A stretch of 64,000 nt of DNA from Mesorhizobium ventifaucium. Lineage in GTDB: Bacteria > Pseudomonadota > Alphaproteobacteria > Rhizobiales > Rhizobiaceae. Shown here one piece after another: positions 53,288-61,602 of the stretch (the stretch's first letter is position 1; each line of letters begins with the position of its first letter). A program made the translations under genes and the position numbers. Location: positions 372,001 to 436,000 of the forward strand of contig NZ_CAKXZS010000023.1 in assembly GCF_935822925.1 (NCBI RefSeq). The letters are read 5' to 3'. The notes below the pieces were generated by a model that saw only the letters and a program-made list of their open reading frames with translations, did no database searches and was not told where the DNA came from.

Positions 53288-53399
53288 TCCTGCCACCAGT
53301 TTCGTCCCGTCGATAGAACGCGGAGCATGTTTTTCTCGCCAAAGAACCGAAAACTCGGCTCATCTTCGGAAAAGCGGTACAATCAAAGGAGGACGTCAG

Positions 53400-54026
53400 G
53401 TGAGTGACCAGCAAGCGAATCCAGACCGACAACCGAACCGGCGCGACATTTTGCTGACCGGAGGATCTGTGCTCGCCATTTCGACGGTCGCATCCGGAAT
53501 ATCCACGAGCGCGAAAGCTCAAGCAGCCGGCGCAAAACCCAACATTCTCGTCATCTTCGGCGATGACGTCGGCTATTGGAACATCTGCGCCTACAACTGG
53601 GCTATCGCGCGCAAACATCGATCGCATCGCGAAAGAGGGTGCGATCTTCACCGACCACTACGCCCAGCAGTCCTGCACCGCAGGTCGTTCGGGTTCATCA
53701 CAGGCCAGTCGTGCTTCTGTACAGGCTTGCTGAAAGTCGGCCTTCCGGGCGCGAAGGAAGGGCTTTCTGAAAAAGACCCGACGCTCGCGGAACTGTTCAA
53801 GCCACAAGGGTATGTGACCGGCCAGTTTGGCAAGAACCATCTCGGCGACCGCAACGAGCATCTGCCCACCGTTCACGGTTTTGACGAATTTTTCGGCAAT
53901 CTCTACCACCTCAACGCCGAGGATGAACCTGAGCATCCCGACTACCCGAAGGATCCCGCGGTGCCAACCGGGAGGGCAGCCTCGATCCACGGCAGCCGCA
54001 GATCAGAATCCCGCGCAAGGTTATGA
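53400..54026 (+). pseudogene. Arylsulfatase, truncated with scrambled active-site region
   Basis: The GTG at 53400 follows AAGGAGGACGTCAG. A twin-arginine-like leader (RRDILLTGGSVLAISTVASG) precedes PNILVIFGDDVGYWN, the metal-binding start of the sulfatase fold. Two compensating frameshifts (near 53605 and 53690) replace the region that should read NIDRIAKEGAIFTDHYAQQS CTAGR with unrelated residues, so the formylglycine Cys is lost. The frame is then correct through HGFDEFFGNLYHLNAEDEPE and breaks off after DYPKDPA, leaving under half the protein. It is a paralogue of the intact gene at 59901. Confidence 0.85.
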
Positions 54027-54211
54027 AAGGCGGATCGCATCTTTGCGCGCCCAACTATTGCCGGCGCTACCGCCCGGCCGCGCGGATGGCGCAGCCGATC
54101 GACACGTCGACGTGCCATTTAGGTTTCCGTTGCATTGCACGCAGTACGTGACAAATACTGCTAAAAAGGCCCGGCCTTAGGCTTGCCGAGACAGACAGGG
54201 AGGATCGAAGC

Positions 54212-54349
54212 ATGACGGGCAATGATATGTTGAAGGTCGGCGCTGCGGCGCTGGCGCTGCTGCTTGCCGGGTTTGGCTCGGCGCCATCCTGTCTTTGCAC
54301 AAGAACAGGTCGTGGCGGCTGACGGCAGAAAAGGCGGAGCTTATGCTCA
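54212..54349 (+). pseudogene. Signal-peptide fragment of a lost exported protein
   Basis: AGGGAGGATCGAAGC precedes MTGNDMLKVGAAALALLLAG FGSAP; after a frameshift the text continues VFAQEQVVAADGRKGGAYAH and stops. Only the leader remains. It lies between the sulfatase fragment and the cytochrome gene. Confidence 0.5.
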
Positions 54350-54408
54350 TTGAATAGGTAAGTTAGGCCAATAGCTGCCGCTGGCTGAATATCTGCAAGG
54401 GTTCCCAC

Positions 54409-56670
54409 TCATCGGCTAGCGCGCAATTGCACGATCAAGTCGGCAAGTTGCGCGTTGTCCGGTTGCTGCCGGGCAAGTTCTTCAGCCAGTCTCAGCGTTT
54501 CGGGGTAGCGCCGCAATTTAAGCCCAAATTGAATGGCGGTGCCGAGCAGGTTCGGATCGGCGGAGCCGTTGGTGACCGATTCGCCAAGCATTTGGAATGC
54601 ATCGCCTGTGCGACCGACCGAGTCGAGAGCTATCGCTAGCGTGGTCCTGTATTGAACATTGGCTGGAGCAAGCCGCACCGAAGCCTCCAATTCGCTTATT
54701 GCGCCAGTCATGTTTTTCGCGCGAACCAGCGACAGGGCGTGACCGTATCGGAGCAGCGGATCTTCGGGCGAAACCCTACTGGCCTCAGCGTAGGTGCTTT
54801 CCGACTTCTCGTTCTGGCCGGTCGCCCTGTAAAGTTCGGCCAGATTGGCGTGCGCGCCGGCGAGGCTGCTGTCGAGCGAGATCGCGCGACGCAGTGCAGC
54901 CTCCGCGTCATCCGCTCGACGCTGACCCATCAGGAAGAGGCCGTACGCGTTCTGTACTTCAGCCATGTCCGCATTGGCCCGCGCATAGGCTCGCAGATCC
55001 TCCAGCGCTACGTCGAAACTGCGGCGCTGGTCACCGAGCAGATCATTCGTCGGCGCATTGCCGAGAGCCGTCACAGCGGCTACCCGAACGGCGCGCGTCT
55101 CGTCGGCAAGCAGCTTTCCGATGGCATTCAGCCGCAGTTCGGGCGGCAGGCTGCCGGCAGCCTGTGCCGCACCGAGCCGGACGAGCGGATCGGGGCTAGC
55201 TGCCGCGGCAGCCACATCTGCAAAAACGGCATCGCCGCCGAGGCGTCCCACCTCCGCGATCGCGCTGCCTTTGACGATGCCCGCCTGTTCCCGGTCGGCG
55301 ACGAGCGCACGCAAAGCTTCGATAGCTACCGGATCGTTTTGGGCAGCACCTGCGAAGGCATGGGCGATGGTCGGGCGCTCGCGCCAGGCTGCGCCGTACC
55401 ATTTGTCCATCGTTTCTGCCGCCCACTCGTTCGTCTCGGCTGCATGGCAGGTCCTGCAGGCGTTCGGGATGCCGTAGGCTATCGACAGGTCGGGCCGTGG
55501 AATGACGAATGAATGGTCGCGCCGCGGGTCGACCTTCATATAGGTGCGCTCGGGCATATGGCAGTTCGCACAGAGGGCGCCCGCGGAACCTGCTGGGTGA
55601 TGTGTATGCGCGGGCGTGTCAAAATCCCCGCTCGGGTCGAAGTCCGTAAATCGCTCCGGCTTTGTCTCGGCATGGCATTGGGTGCATACGGAGTTGCCCT
55701 CGGCCTTCAGGGTGGCCTCGTGTTGTCTGTGGCAGTCGAGGCAGACGACGCCGGCTCTCGCCATCTTGCTCTGCTGGAACGAGCCATATTCGAACACCTC
55801 GTCCAGGGTTTGGCCATCTGGAAAGTATAGGTCCGGGCGCAGCAGGCTCGGCGAGAAATGATCGAGAAAAGCCTTTCCTGGCCCGTGACCGCCGAGAAGC
55901 TTCGTCCGTCGAGAATGACAGCCTAGGCACACATCCTGGTTGACTGGGGCGAGGCCGAAGTTGGCGAGCGATTCAGAAGTACCCGCCTCAGCCCATTCCA
56001 CATGTTTCGCGCCGCCACCGTGGCATGACTGGCAGCCGATGCTCGTTGCGACATAGGTCGATTGGTACTCGCCGGTCTCCGGCTGAAAATTCGCCTGAGG
56101 ATCGGTGGAGTGACAGTCGATGCAGGTCCGGTTCCAGCGATAGAAGGGTCCGGTCCAGTGGTAAGTCGTGCCGGGTTTTGCGGGCTTGCCGGTGCCGAGC
56201 CAAAACCATTCCCGTTTCGTCGTGTCCCAGGCGATATCGAGCGCTTGCAGCCTGCCGCCGCCTATGTCGACGAGGTACTGCTGCAGCGGTTCGTAAGCGA
56301 AGGTGTATTTGACTTGGAACTCGGCCTGCTTGCTGTCCGGTCCCTCGGTCCGAACGAAGTACTGACTTCCTCGCTTGAAGAAGGTCGTCAGGACGCCGTC
56401 ATGCTCGTAGCGAGCACCATCGAAGTTCGCGCGCACCGTGCTGTCGTCTGCCACAGCCATCGCCTTGGCATGGTTCGATTTGGCGAAGGCCGCTGCCTGG
56501 CTCGCGTGACAGGAGGCGCATCTTTTTTCATCGATGAACCCATTGTGGATGGAGATCTGCGGATCGATGGGAGGACTTGTTTCTACCGCCGAAGCGTAGC
56601 CAGAGATGGAAAATGCCGCGAAAAACGCCAGCGCCAACTGCAACAGAGCGCCCTTCCAAGCCTCAGCCAT
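54409..56670 (-). CDS. Octaheme cytochrome c with HEAT/TPR C-terminus
   Basis: A 753-residue exported protein. After the signal peptide come eight CxxCH heme sites: CASCH (51), CIDCH (183), CQSCH (213), CLGCH (248), CLDCH (310), CTQCH (329), CANCH (367) and CRTCH (405), in the pattern of cytochrome c-554/doubled-CxxCH proteins. From ~430 the protein has HEAT-like (GSAIAEVGRLGGDAVFADVA) and TPR-like helices (YGLFLMGQRRADDAEAALRR AI, AHANLAELYRATGQNEKSES TYAEAS). It should carry electrons in the periplasm and bind partner proteins through the repeats. It overlaps the DUF2721 gene by 8 bp. Confidence 0.92.
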   Translation of the reverse strand: MAEAWKGALLQLALAFFAAFSISGYASAVETSPPIDPQISIHNGFIDEKRCASCHASQAAAFAKSNHAKAMAVADDSTVRANFDGARYEHDGVLTTFFKRGSQYFVRTEGPDSKQAEFQVKYTFAYEPLQQYLVDIGGGRLQALDIAWDTTKREWFWLGTGKPAKPGTTYHWTGPFYRWNRTCIDCHSTDPQANFQPETGEYQSTYVATSIGCQSCHGGGAKHVEWAEAGTSESLANFGLAPVNQDVCLGCHSRRTKLLGGHGPGKAFLDHFSPSLLRPDLYFPDGQTLDEVFEYGSFQQSKMARAGVVCLDCHRQHEATLKAEGNSVCTQCHAETKPERFTDFDPSGDFDTPAHTHHPAGSAGALCANCHMPERTYMKVDPRRDHSFVIPRPDLSIAYGIPNACRTCHAAETNEWAAETMDKWYGAAWRERPTIAHAFAGAAQNDPVAIEALRALVADREQAGIVKGSAIAEVGRLGGDAVFADVAAAAASPDPLVRLGAAQAAGSLPPELRLNAIGKLLADETRAVRVAAVTALGNAPTNDLLGDQRRSFDVALEDLRAYARANADMAEVQNAYGLFLMGQRRADDAEAALRRAISLDSSLAGAHANLAELYRATGQNEKSESTYAEASRVSPEDPLLRYGHALSLVRAKNMTGAISELEASVRLAPANVQYRTTLAIALDSVGRTGDAFQMLGESVTNGSADPNLLGTAIQFGLKLRRYPETLRLAEELARQQPDNAQLADLIVQLRASR

Positions 56671-57091
56671 GATGATCGTGCTCGCTCAGGGCGATTCTGA
56701 TGTCCTGGAGGAAGCGCAGCAGGGAGCCTACTAGCAGGACTAAGGCCACAGCAAACAATATGCCCGCGCCAGGTTCGTGACGATAGCCCAATAGGCTTGC
56801 CACGAATCCGAATAGCAGCAGAACGGCGATGGTGATGCCGCTGGTGACGACGAGATGCAGCGATTGATTGAGAAGGATCTCCCGGCGCTTCAACCTTGAG
56901 ACGTCCGCCTTGAGCCAGCCGCGTGCCACGTCATCGTAGGCGATCTGGTTCAGATTGCGTAACCGGTCGGTAACGCGCGTCATCCGGGCAATCAGGATGG
57001 ACACCAACGCAGCAATCGCGGTTAGCAGGAATGACGGCGCCACCGCGTGCGAGATCATGGTCGAAAGCTGGTCCGCGTTAATCTGAGACAT
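56663..57091 (-). CDS. DUF2721 membrane protein
   Basis: A 142-residue protein: SHAVAPSFLLTAIAALVSIL IARMTRVTDR, a cytoplasmic segment (LNQIAYDDVARGWLKADVSR LKRRE), then two helices (LVVTSGITIAVLLLFGFVAS and ILFAVALVLLVGSLLRFLQD) and a His-rich tail (EHDHHG). This matches DUF2721 (YtpI-like, function unknown). ATG 57091 is chosen from the start of homology. The end overlaps the cytochrome start by 8 bp, so the two are coupled. Confidence 0.85.
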   Translation of the reverse strand: MSQINADQLSTMISHAVAPSFLLTAIAALVSILIARMTRVTDRLRNLNQIAYDDVARGWLKADVSRLKRREILLNQSLHLVVTSGITIAVLLLFGFVASLLGYRHEPGAGILFAVALVLLVGSLLRFLQDIRIALSEHDHHG

Positions 57092-57177
57092 CTGCCACTT
57101 CTTTTCTTGATACCGGAACCTGCCGTAGCCCCCACATCCGCGCGGGTCGCAGCGAGCCAAGCCGCCAGTTCCCGCTG

Positions 57178-57843
57178 TTAGGGAACGGCATTCACGGCTC
57201 GCGCGGCGACGATGGCCAGGGTCAGCAAGGAAATGGCGCTTTCGAGCATCGTCAGCATTTTGGCCCGCCGGCTTAGCGGCAGGACATCTGTAGGGCTGAA
57301 GGCGGTCGCCGTGTTGTAGGCCAGAGAGAGGTAGTCGAAGAAGAATGGCCGCCAACCCGGTGAAGCAACGTCCGGCATCGCCGCTTGCGGAAAGAGCCAG
57401 TCAGGCAGGTTGTCCCCACTCTTCCGGGCAGCGGGGCCACCGCTATCAATCTGCCAATAAAGCATCGCGAAGGCCAGGACATTGGTAACCCAGATGGCGA
57501 GCGAGCACGACAACAGCGTGACCGCGCGCGTTTCTGGAGGGCCCAAGCTTAAGACGCCGATCATGTCCGCAAGCTCAAGGGCGGTGTTGACGACATATGC
57601 GCCCGCAAACACGAGGATCACTGCTCTCTCGGCGCGCAACCAAAAGTGGATATCCCTGACCGGAAAGGTGACGGCGGCCATCGGCACCAGGACCGCCAAT
57701 GCGACCACATACGATACCCAGACCGGCATGATTTGGACATGACGCGGCAACACCGCAAGCAGCACCAGCACCGCGACAATGGCTAGGGCCGGGGCCCAGC
57801 GCGGTTCAGGTCGTGTTAGTGCTGCAGCATTCGCCATGCGCAT
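57178..57843 (-). CDS. Channel-like multi-spanning membrane protein
   Basis: A 221-residue protein with helices APALAIVAVLVLLAVLPRHV, VSYVVALAVLVPMAAVTFPV, AVILVFAGAYVVNTALELAD and LSCSLAIWVTNVLAFAMLYW. The end, FFFDYLSLAYNTATAFSPTD VLPLS followed by a last helix, resembles the pore loop and inner helix of two-TM potassium-channel-like proteins, but without a canonical TVGYG filter. Starts ATG 57843 (or 57837). Same strand and ~86 bp from the DUF2721 gene. Similar proteins are known as uncharacterised membrane proteins. Confidence 0.75.
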   Translation of the reverse strand: MRMANAAALTRPEPRWAPALAIVAVLVLLAVLPRHVQIMPVWVSYVVALAVLVPMAAVTFPVRDIHFWLRAERAVILVFAGAYVVNTALELADMIGVLSLGPPETRAVTLLSCSLAIWVTNVLAFAMLYWQIDSGGPAARKSGDNLPDWLFPQAAMPDVASPGWRPFFFDYLSLAYNTATAFSPTDVLPLSRRAKMLTMLESAISLLTLAIVAARAVNAVP

Positions 57844-57845
57844 TT

Positions 57846-58038
57846 TCTCGGCTCGAGGCAATTGCGAATCTCGTTGTTGCCGAGATCGAGTCCTCTGCAA
57901 TGCTTTATGATGTCTGCGCCGCAGTCTTGGCAAGTACCGTGATGGCGTCGCCATAGCTGATCGTTTGCGCTCGCCCAGAGCCGGCGAGCGCAAAGGAGGC
58001 CATCAGGATCAGACCGCTGAAATCATCGTGTAAACCAT
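57846..58038 (-). pseudogene. Cysteine-rich exported protein, decayed paralogue
   Basis: MVYTMISAV, then (frameshift) LILMASFALAGSGRAQTISY GDAITVLAK, then (frameshift) DCGADIIKHCRGLDLGNNEI RNCLEPRENA; this parallels the intact gene at 40957 (AQTISYADAATLLAKECGAD VKKFCKGLNLGNGRIKNCL EQ). The 3' half is missing. It sits beside the second Gly/His-rich gene, as its paralogue sits near the first. Confidence 0.8.
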
Positions 58039-58064
58039 GCTCAGCGTCCTTGTTGCAGATTATC

Positions 58065-58817
58065 TCAATAGCACGGGGGATAAGGATAGTAGCCGCAGTA
58101 CGGCCGATATGCATATGGAGCCGCGGCGGCAGCCCCGATTGCGGCACCGGCTACAACTCCCGCTGCAACGGCTCCGCCGCCATACCAGGCCCCGTGGTAG
58201 ACCGGAGCATGCCAGTATGCACCGCCATGATATCCCCCGACATGGGCGAAGGTGGCGTTACCCACATGCGCATAGCCGCCCTGGAATCCGCCGCCGTGGA
58301 ACCCACCGCCGCCGAAGCCGCCGCCGAAATGGTCGATGAAGAGCGCCGCAGGCCCGGTAGCGCCAGCCAGATCCCCTTCGAGGATCGCGACGTCGAATGT
58401 CAATGTCGTTCCTTCGAGCTTCGGAGCCTTCAACGTCACGACCGCGTCGCTGACATCGGATCCCACTCCGCCCAGGACGGAGACCGTCGCATTAGGCGGG
58501 TCGATGGCGAAGTTGTCCTTGCCTTCGTCCCACTGCATGATGAACTGCTCGGTGGTGACGTGGCCCGCGGCCCGCACCGGCCGATCGGCAAAGACGATTG
58601 AGTTTTTCGAAACGCCGGTCAGGACGAGCTTGCCGCCGTAGAGCGTGGCGCCCTGCGAATTGATGACGGCGAGGGACGGAATCGGTCCTGTCGGCGTTGT
58701 CTGGCCGATCGTCTTTTGCAGTGGCACGTGCGCGGTATCCTGTGCCATTGCGCCGGCAGTCGCCAAAGCCAGGCCGCCTGCGAGGGCTATCGTGGTCATG
58801 ATGCGATTGACATTCAT
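58065..58817 (-). CDS. Exported protein with Gly/His-rich tail (paralogue 2)
   Basis: A 250-residue protein, the second intact copy of the 39475-40242 family: signal peptide MNVNRIMTTIALAGGLALAT AGAMA, then the same core (VPLQKTIGQTTPTGPIPSLA, NSIVFADRPVRAAGHVTTEQ, FIMQWDEGKDNFAIDPPNAT), a shorter GGGFGGGGFHGGGFQGGYAH region and the tail CGYYPYPPCY. GGGAGGACAATTCT precedes the ATG. The near-invariant core suggests both copies are under selection. Confidence 0.85.
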   Translation of the reverse strand: MNVNRIMTTIALAGGLALATAGAMAQDTAHVPLQKTIGQTTPTGPIPSLAVINSQGATLYGGKLVLTGVSKNSIVFADRPVRAAGHVTTEQFIMQWDEGKDNFAIDPPNATVSVLGGVGSDVSDAVVTLKAPKLEGTTLTFDVAILEGDLAGATGPAALFIDHFGGGFGGGGFHGGGFQGGYAHVGNATFAHVGGYHGGAYWHAPVYHGAWYGGGAVAAGVVAGAAIGAAAAAPYAYRPYCGYYPYPPCY

Positions 58818-58865
58818 AGAATTGTCCTCCCGTTTAAGTTGACATATCCGAGCGGGCCGCAAGCC

Positions 58866-59870
58866 CTAGTTTCCTGGAAATATCTGTTTCCAGTCGTTCT
58901 TCATGTCCACGATCGTCCATTTGTTGATGGCCGCGGCATCGAGAGCCAGGTCGAGATGGCCGAACTCGCTCTTCCGGTCGTAGGCATATTCGCGCTCGGC
59001 GTCGGTGTGATGGACGATCAAGCCGAACCGCGGACCCTCGGCGAGCGTCGTCCACTGCAGCATTTGCAGATCACCGTCCGAGTTGCCGAATGCGGCAATA
59101 GGCCTGCGACCGATATGCTCCTGAATGCCGACCGGCTTGCCGGCCTTGTCGTCGATAAAGTTGACTTCAGGCAGCCGAAACAGCGTCGGCGCGCCGTCCT
59201 TCATCGCGAACTGCGTCTTGATCGAAGAGCCGACCACCTGTTCCGGCGGCACTCCGTAGACCTTTTCCGTCCAGGGGCGCATGAACTCGATGCCGCCGCC
59301 CGAGACGATGAAGGTTTTGAACCCGTTGGCCCGCAGATAGGCGAGAAGTTCGAGCATCGGCTGGTAGACCAACTCGGTATAAGGCTTCTTGAAGCGTGGA
59401 TCGCGCGCGTTGGCGATCCAGTCGGTCACGATTGTCTGGAATTGCGTGACAGTCATGCCGGCGTGGGTCGCCATGATGAGTTCCACCAGGCCCTTTTCAC
59501 CGGCTGCTGCGAGCGCCTTCATGTCGCCTTCGAGCACGGCCTGAAACGGCTGGGTGGTCGCCCATTCGGGATGACCTGGCGCCTCGGCTTTTACACGGTC
59601 GAGCGCGAAGGCGAGTTGCACATACATCGGATGTTCGACCCACAGCGTGCCGTCATTGTCGAACACCGCGATGCGTTCGGGCTCCGGCACGAAGTCGGGC
59701 GAGCCTTCCTTGCTTACCTTCTCGACGAACTCGACGATCGCAGCCTTCGGCGCGGTGTCGTTCCAGGAGGGCAACGGATCGGACTGGGCAATTGCAAAGG
59801 ACGGCACCAGGAACGCCAACGCTCCGACCGTCGTCCCTATGACCCAGAGTGATTTCAATCGCTCAAACAT
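58866..59870 (-). CDS. Exported HAD-family phosphatase
   Basis: A 334-residue protein: signal peptide MFERLKSLWVIGTTVGALAF LVPSFAIAQ, then a HAD fold with nucleophile motif I VFDNDGTLW, motif II TFIVSGGGIEF, and the acidic motif IV AAFGNSDGDLQML. It resembles the phosphoserine-phosphatase-like branch. ATG 59870 is favoured because GCAGGA precedes it by eight bases; ATGs at 59879 and 59900 are also in frame. It lies 30 bp behind an arylsulfatase and is probably co-transcribed. Substrate unknown; perhaps a phosphate ester. Confidence 0.88.
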   Translation of the reverse strand: MFERLKSLWVIGTTVGALAFLVPSFAIAQSDPLPSWNDTAPKAAIVEFVEKVSKEGSPDFVPEPERIAVFDNDGTLWVEHPMYVQLAFALDRVKAEAPGHPEWATTQPFQAVLEGDMKALAAAGEKGLVELIMATHAGMTVTQFQTIVTDWIANARDPRFKKPYTELVYQPMLELLAYLRANGFKTFIVSGGGIEFMRPWTEKVYGVPPEQVVGSSIKTQFAMKDGAPTLFRLPEVNFIDDKAGKPVGIQEHIGRRPIAAFGNSDGDLQMLQWTTLAEGPRFGLIVHHTDAEREYAYDRKSEFGHLDLALDAAAINKWTIVDMKNDWKQIFPGN

Positions 59871-59900
59871 ATTTGTCATCCTGCCTATTTTTACCTGCAC

Positions 59901-61502
59901 CTAATTGCTCGTCGGTGGGTTCCTGAGCTTTTCCATTGCCTGTTCGACCGAGAAGGAGCCGGGCTCCTGGCGCGGCGGAAACTCCTTGAAGCTCATCAGA
60001 TGCTGACCGACGATCGCTTGTGCCGGGACCAGAACGAAGGCATGCTCGACGAACCACCGCACATAATCACCTGCCTCATGCTGGGCCCTTTCGAACGGGT
60101 CCGAGCGCAGGTTGAACAGTGATGGCAAACGCAGTTGCACCATCGGCTGCGCCCAGACATCGAAGCCATGCGCCTGCTGTTCCATGAAAACAGCTTTCCA
60201 CTGCTGGTACCGAAGACCTGCAAGGTTGCCGTCATCGGTCCAGTAGAAGAACTCTTTGCGCTTGTCTGAACCTTTGCCGGCAAGAAGATCCCGCTGATCG
60301 TAGCCGTCGAGATGAACACGGAAATTCTTGCCGGCCGCGTCATAGCCCTGCAGAAGCTTGTTCTTGATGTCTGGCTCGCCGGCGGCAGCCACCAGCGTCG
60401 TCGCCCAATCCTCGGCCGAGAAGATGTCGTTGATTTCAACGCGGGGCGGTACCAGTCCTGGCCAGCGCACCATCGCCGGCACGCGATAGCCACCTTCCCA
60501 GTTGGTATTCTTCTCGCCGCGGAATGGCGTAGTGCCGCCATCGGGCCAGGAAAACGTCTCCGCGCCGTTGTCGGTGGTGTAGATTACGATTGTATTGTCG
60601 GCGATGCCGAGTTCATCTAGCTTGTTGAGTATCTCGCCGACCTGCCCGTCGTGCTCGACCATGCCGTCCGGATAGATGCCAAGTCCCGTCTTTCCCTGGG
60701 ATTCCGGCTTGAGGCGGGTCCAGATATGCATGCGGCTCGGATTGAACCAGACGAAGAATGGCTTCTGGTCCCGATGCGCGCGGTCAATGAAGTCCTTCGA
60801 AGCGGTGAGAAATTCCTCGTCGATCGTCTCCATGCGCTTCTTGGTCAGCGGGCCGGTATCTTCGCATTTCTGTTTGCCCCACGGCCCGAAACGGGGGTCG
60901 TCGCCGGGAGTGTCGGTGGTGGTCGCCACGCATTTCATGACGCCGCGCGGGCCGAACTGGGCACGGAACGCAGGGTCCTTTGGATAGTCGGGGTTTTCGG
61001 GCTCGTCCTCTGCATTGAGGTGATAGAGGTTGCCGAAGAACTCATCGAAGCCGTGAACCGTGGGCAGAAACTCGTTGCGGTCGCCGAGATGATTCTTGCC
61101 GAATTGGCCGGTGACGTAACCTTGCGGCTTCAAAAGATCGGCAATCGTCGGGTCTTTCCCGGACAGACCCTCTTTCGCCGCCGGCAATCCTACCTTCAAG
61201 AGTCCTGTGCGCATCGGGCTCTGTCCGGTGATGAAAGCGGCGCGGCCTGCCGTACAGGATTGCTGACCATAGTAGTCGGTGAAAATCGCGCCTTCATTCG
61301 CCAGGCGATCGATGTTGGGCGTGCGGTAGCCCATCATGCCGCGGTTGTAAGCACTGACGTTCCAGTAACCGACATCATCGCCCATAATCACCAGAATATT
61401 GGGCTTGGACTGTTCCTGCGCCGGGGCCATCGTCGTCACGGATAGAAGGCCAACGGCTACGGTCATTGCTGCTGCAAAGCCGATTGCTGCCGTTTTTTTC
61501 AT
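59901..61502 (-). CDS. Periplasmic arylsulfatase (type I, Cys-type)
   Basis: A 533-residue exported sulfatase: signal peptide MKKTAAIGFAAAMTVAVGLL to APAQ, metal site NILVIMGDDVGYWN, formylglycine motif SCTAGRAAFITGQ (C-x-A-G-R rather than C-x-P-S-R), then GKNHLGDRNEFLPTVHGFDE, FFVWFNPSRMHIWTRL, YTTDNGAETFSWPDGGTTPF and GEKNTNWEGGYRVPAMVRWP. Hydrolyses sulfate esters after Cys-to-formylglycine conversion, possibly by an anaerobic-type modifying enzyme given the A in the motif. AGGGAGGACGTGACA precedes ATG 61502. It is intact, unlike its paralogue at 53.4 kb. Confidence 0.93.
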   Translation of the reverse strand: MKKTAAIGFAAAMTVAVGLLSVTTMAPAQEQSKPNILVIMGDDVGYWNVSAYNRGMMGYRTPNIDRLANEGAIFTDYYGQQSCTAGRAAFITGQSPMRTGLLKVGLPAAKEGLSGKDPTIADLLKPQGYVTGQFGKNHLGDRNEFLPTVHGFDEFFGNLYHLNAEDEPENPDYPKDPAFRAQFGPRGVMKCVATTTDTPGDDPRFGPWGKQKCEDTGPLTKKRMETIDEEFLTASKDFIDRAHRDQKPFFVWFNPSRMHIWTRLKPESQGKTGLGIYPDGMVEHDGQVGEILNKLDELGIADNTIVIYTTDNGAETFSWPDGGTTPFRGEKNTNWEGGYRVPAMVRWPGLVPPRVEINDIFSAEDWATTLVAAAGEPDIKNKLLQGYDAAGKNFRVHLDGYDQRDLLAGKGSDKRKEFFYWTDDGNLAGLRYQQWKAVFMEQQAHGFDVWAQPMVQLRLPSLFNLRSDPFERAQHEAGDYVRWFVEHAFVLVPAQAIVGQHLMSFKEFPPRQEPGSFSVEQAMEKLRNPPTSN

Positions 61503-61566
61503 TGTCACGTCCTCCCTTGATGATGGCTTTGCCAGAGTTCGTGTCTGGATCGGGATTGAGCGGAGT

Positions 61567-61590
61567 GGACGCCCCAGCGAAGGGGCGTCC
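61567..61590. other. Hairpin between the two arylsulfatase genes
   Basis: Arms GGACGCCCC and GGGGCGTCC flank a 6-base loop. It has no T tract, so it is more likely an mRNA-processing or stability element between two co-transcribed genes than a full terminator. Confidence 0.55.
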
Positions 61591-61602
61591 GACACTATGC
61601 GA

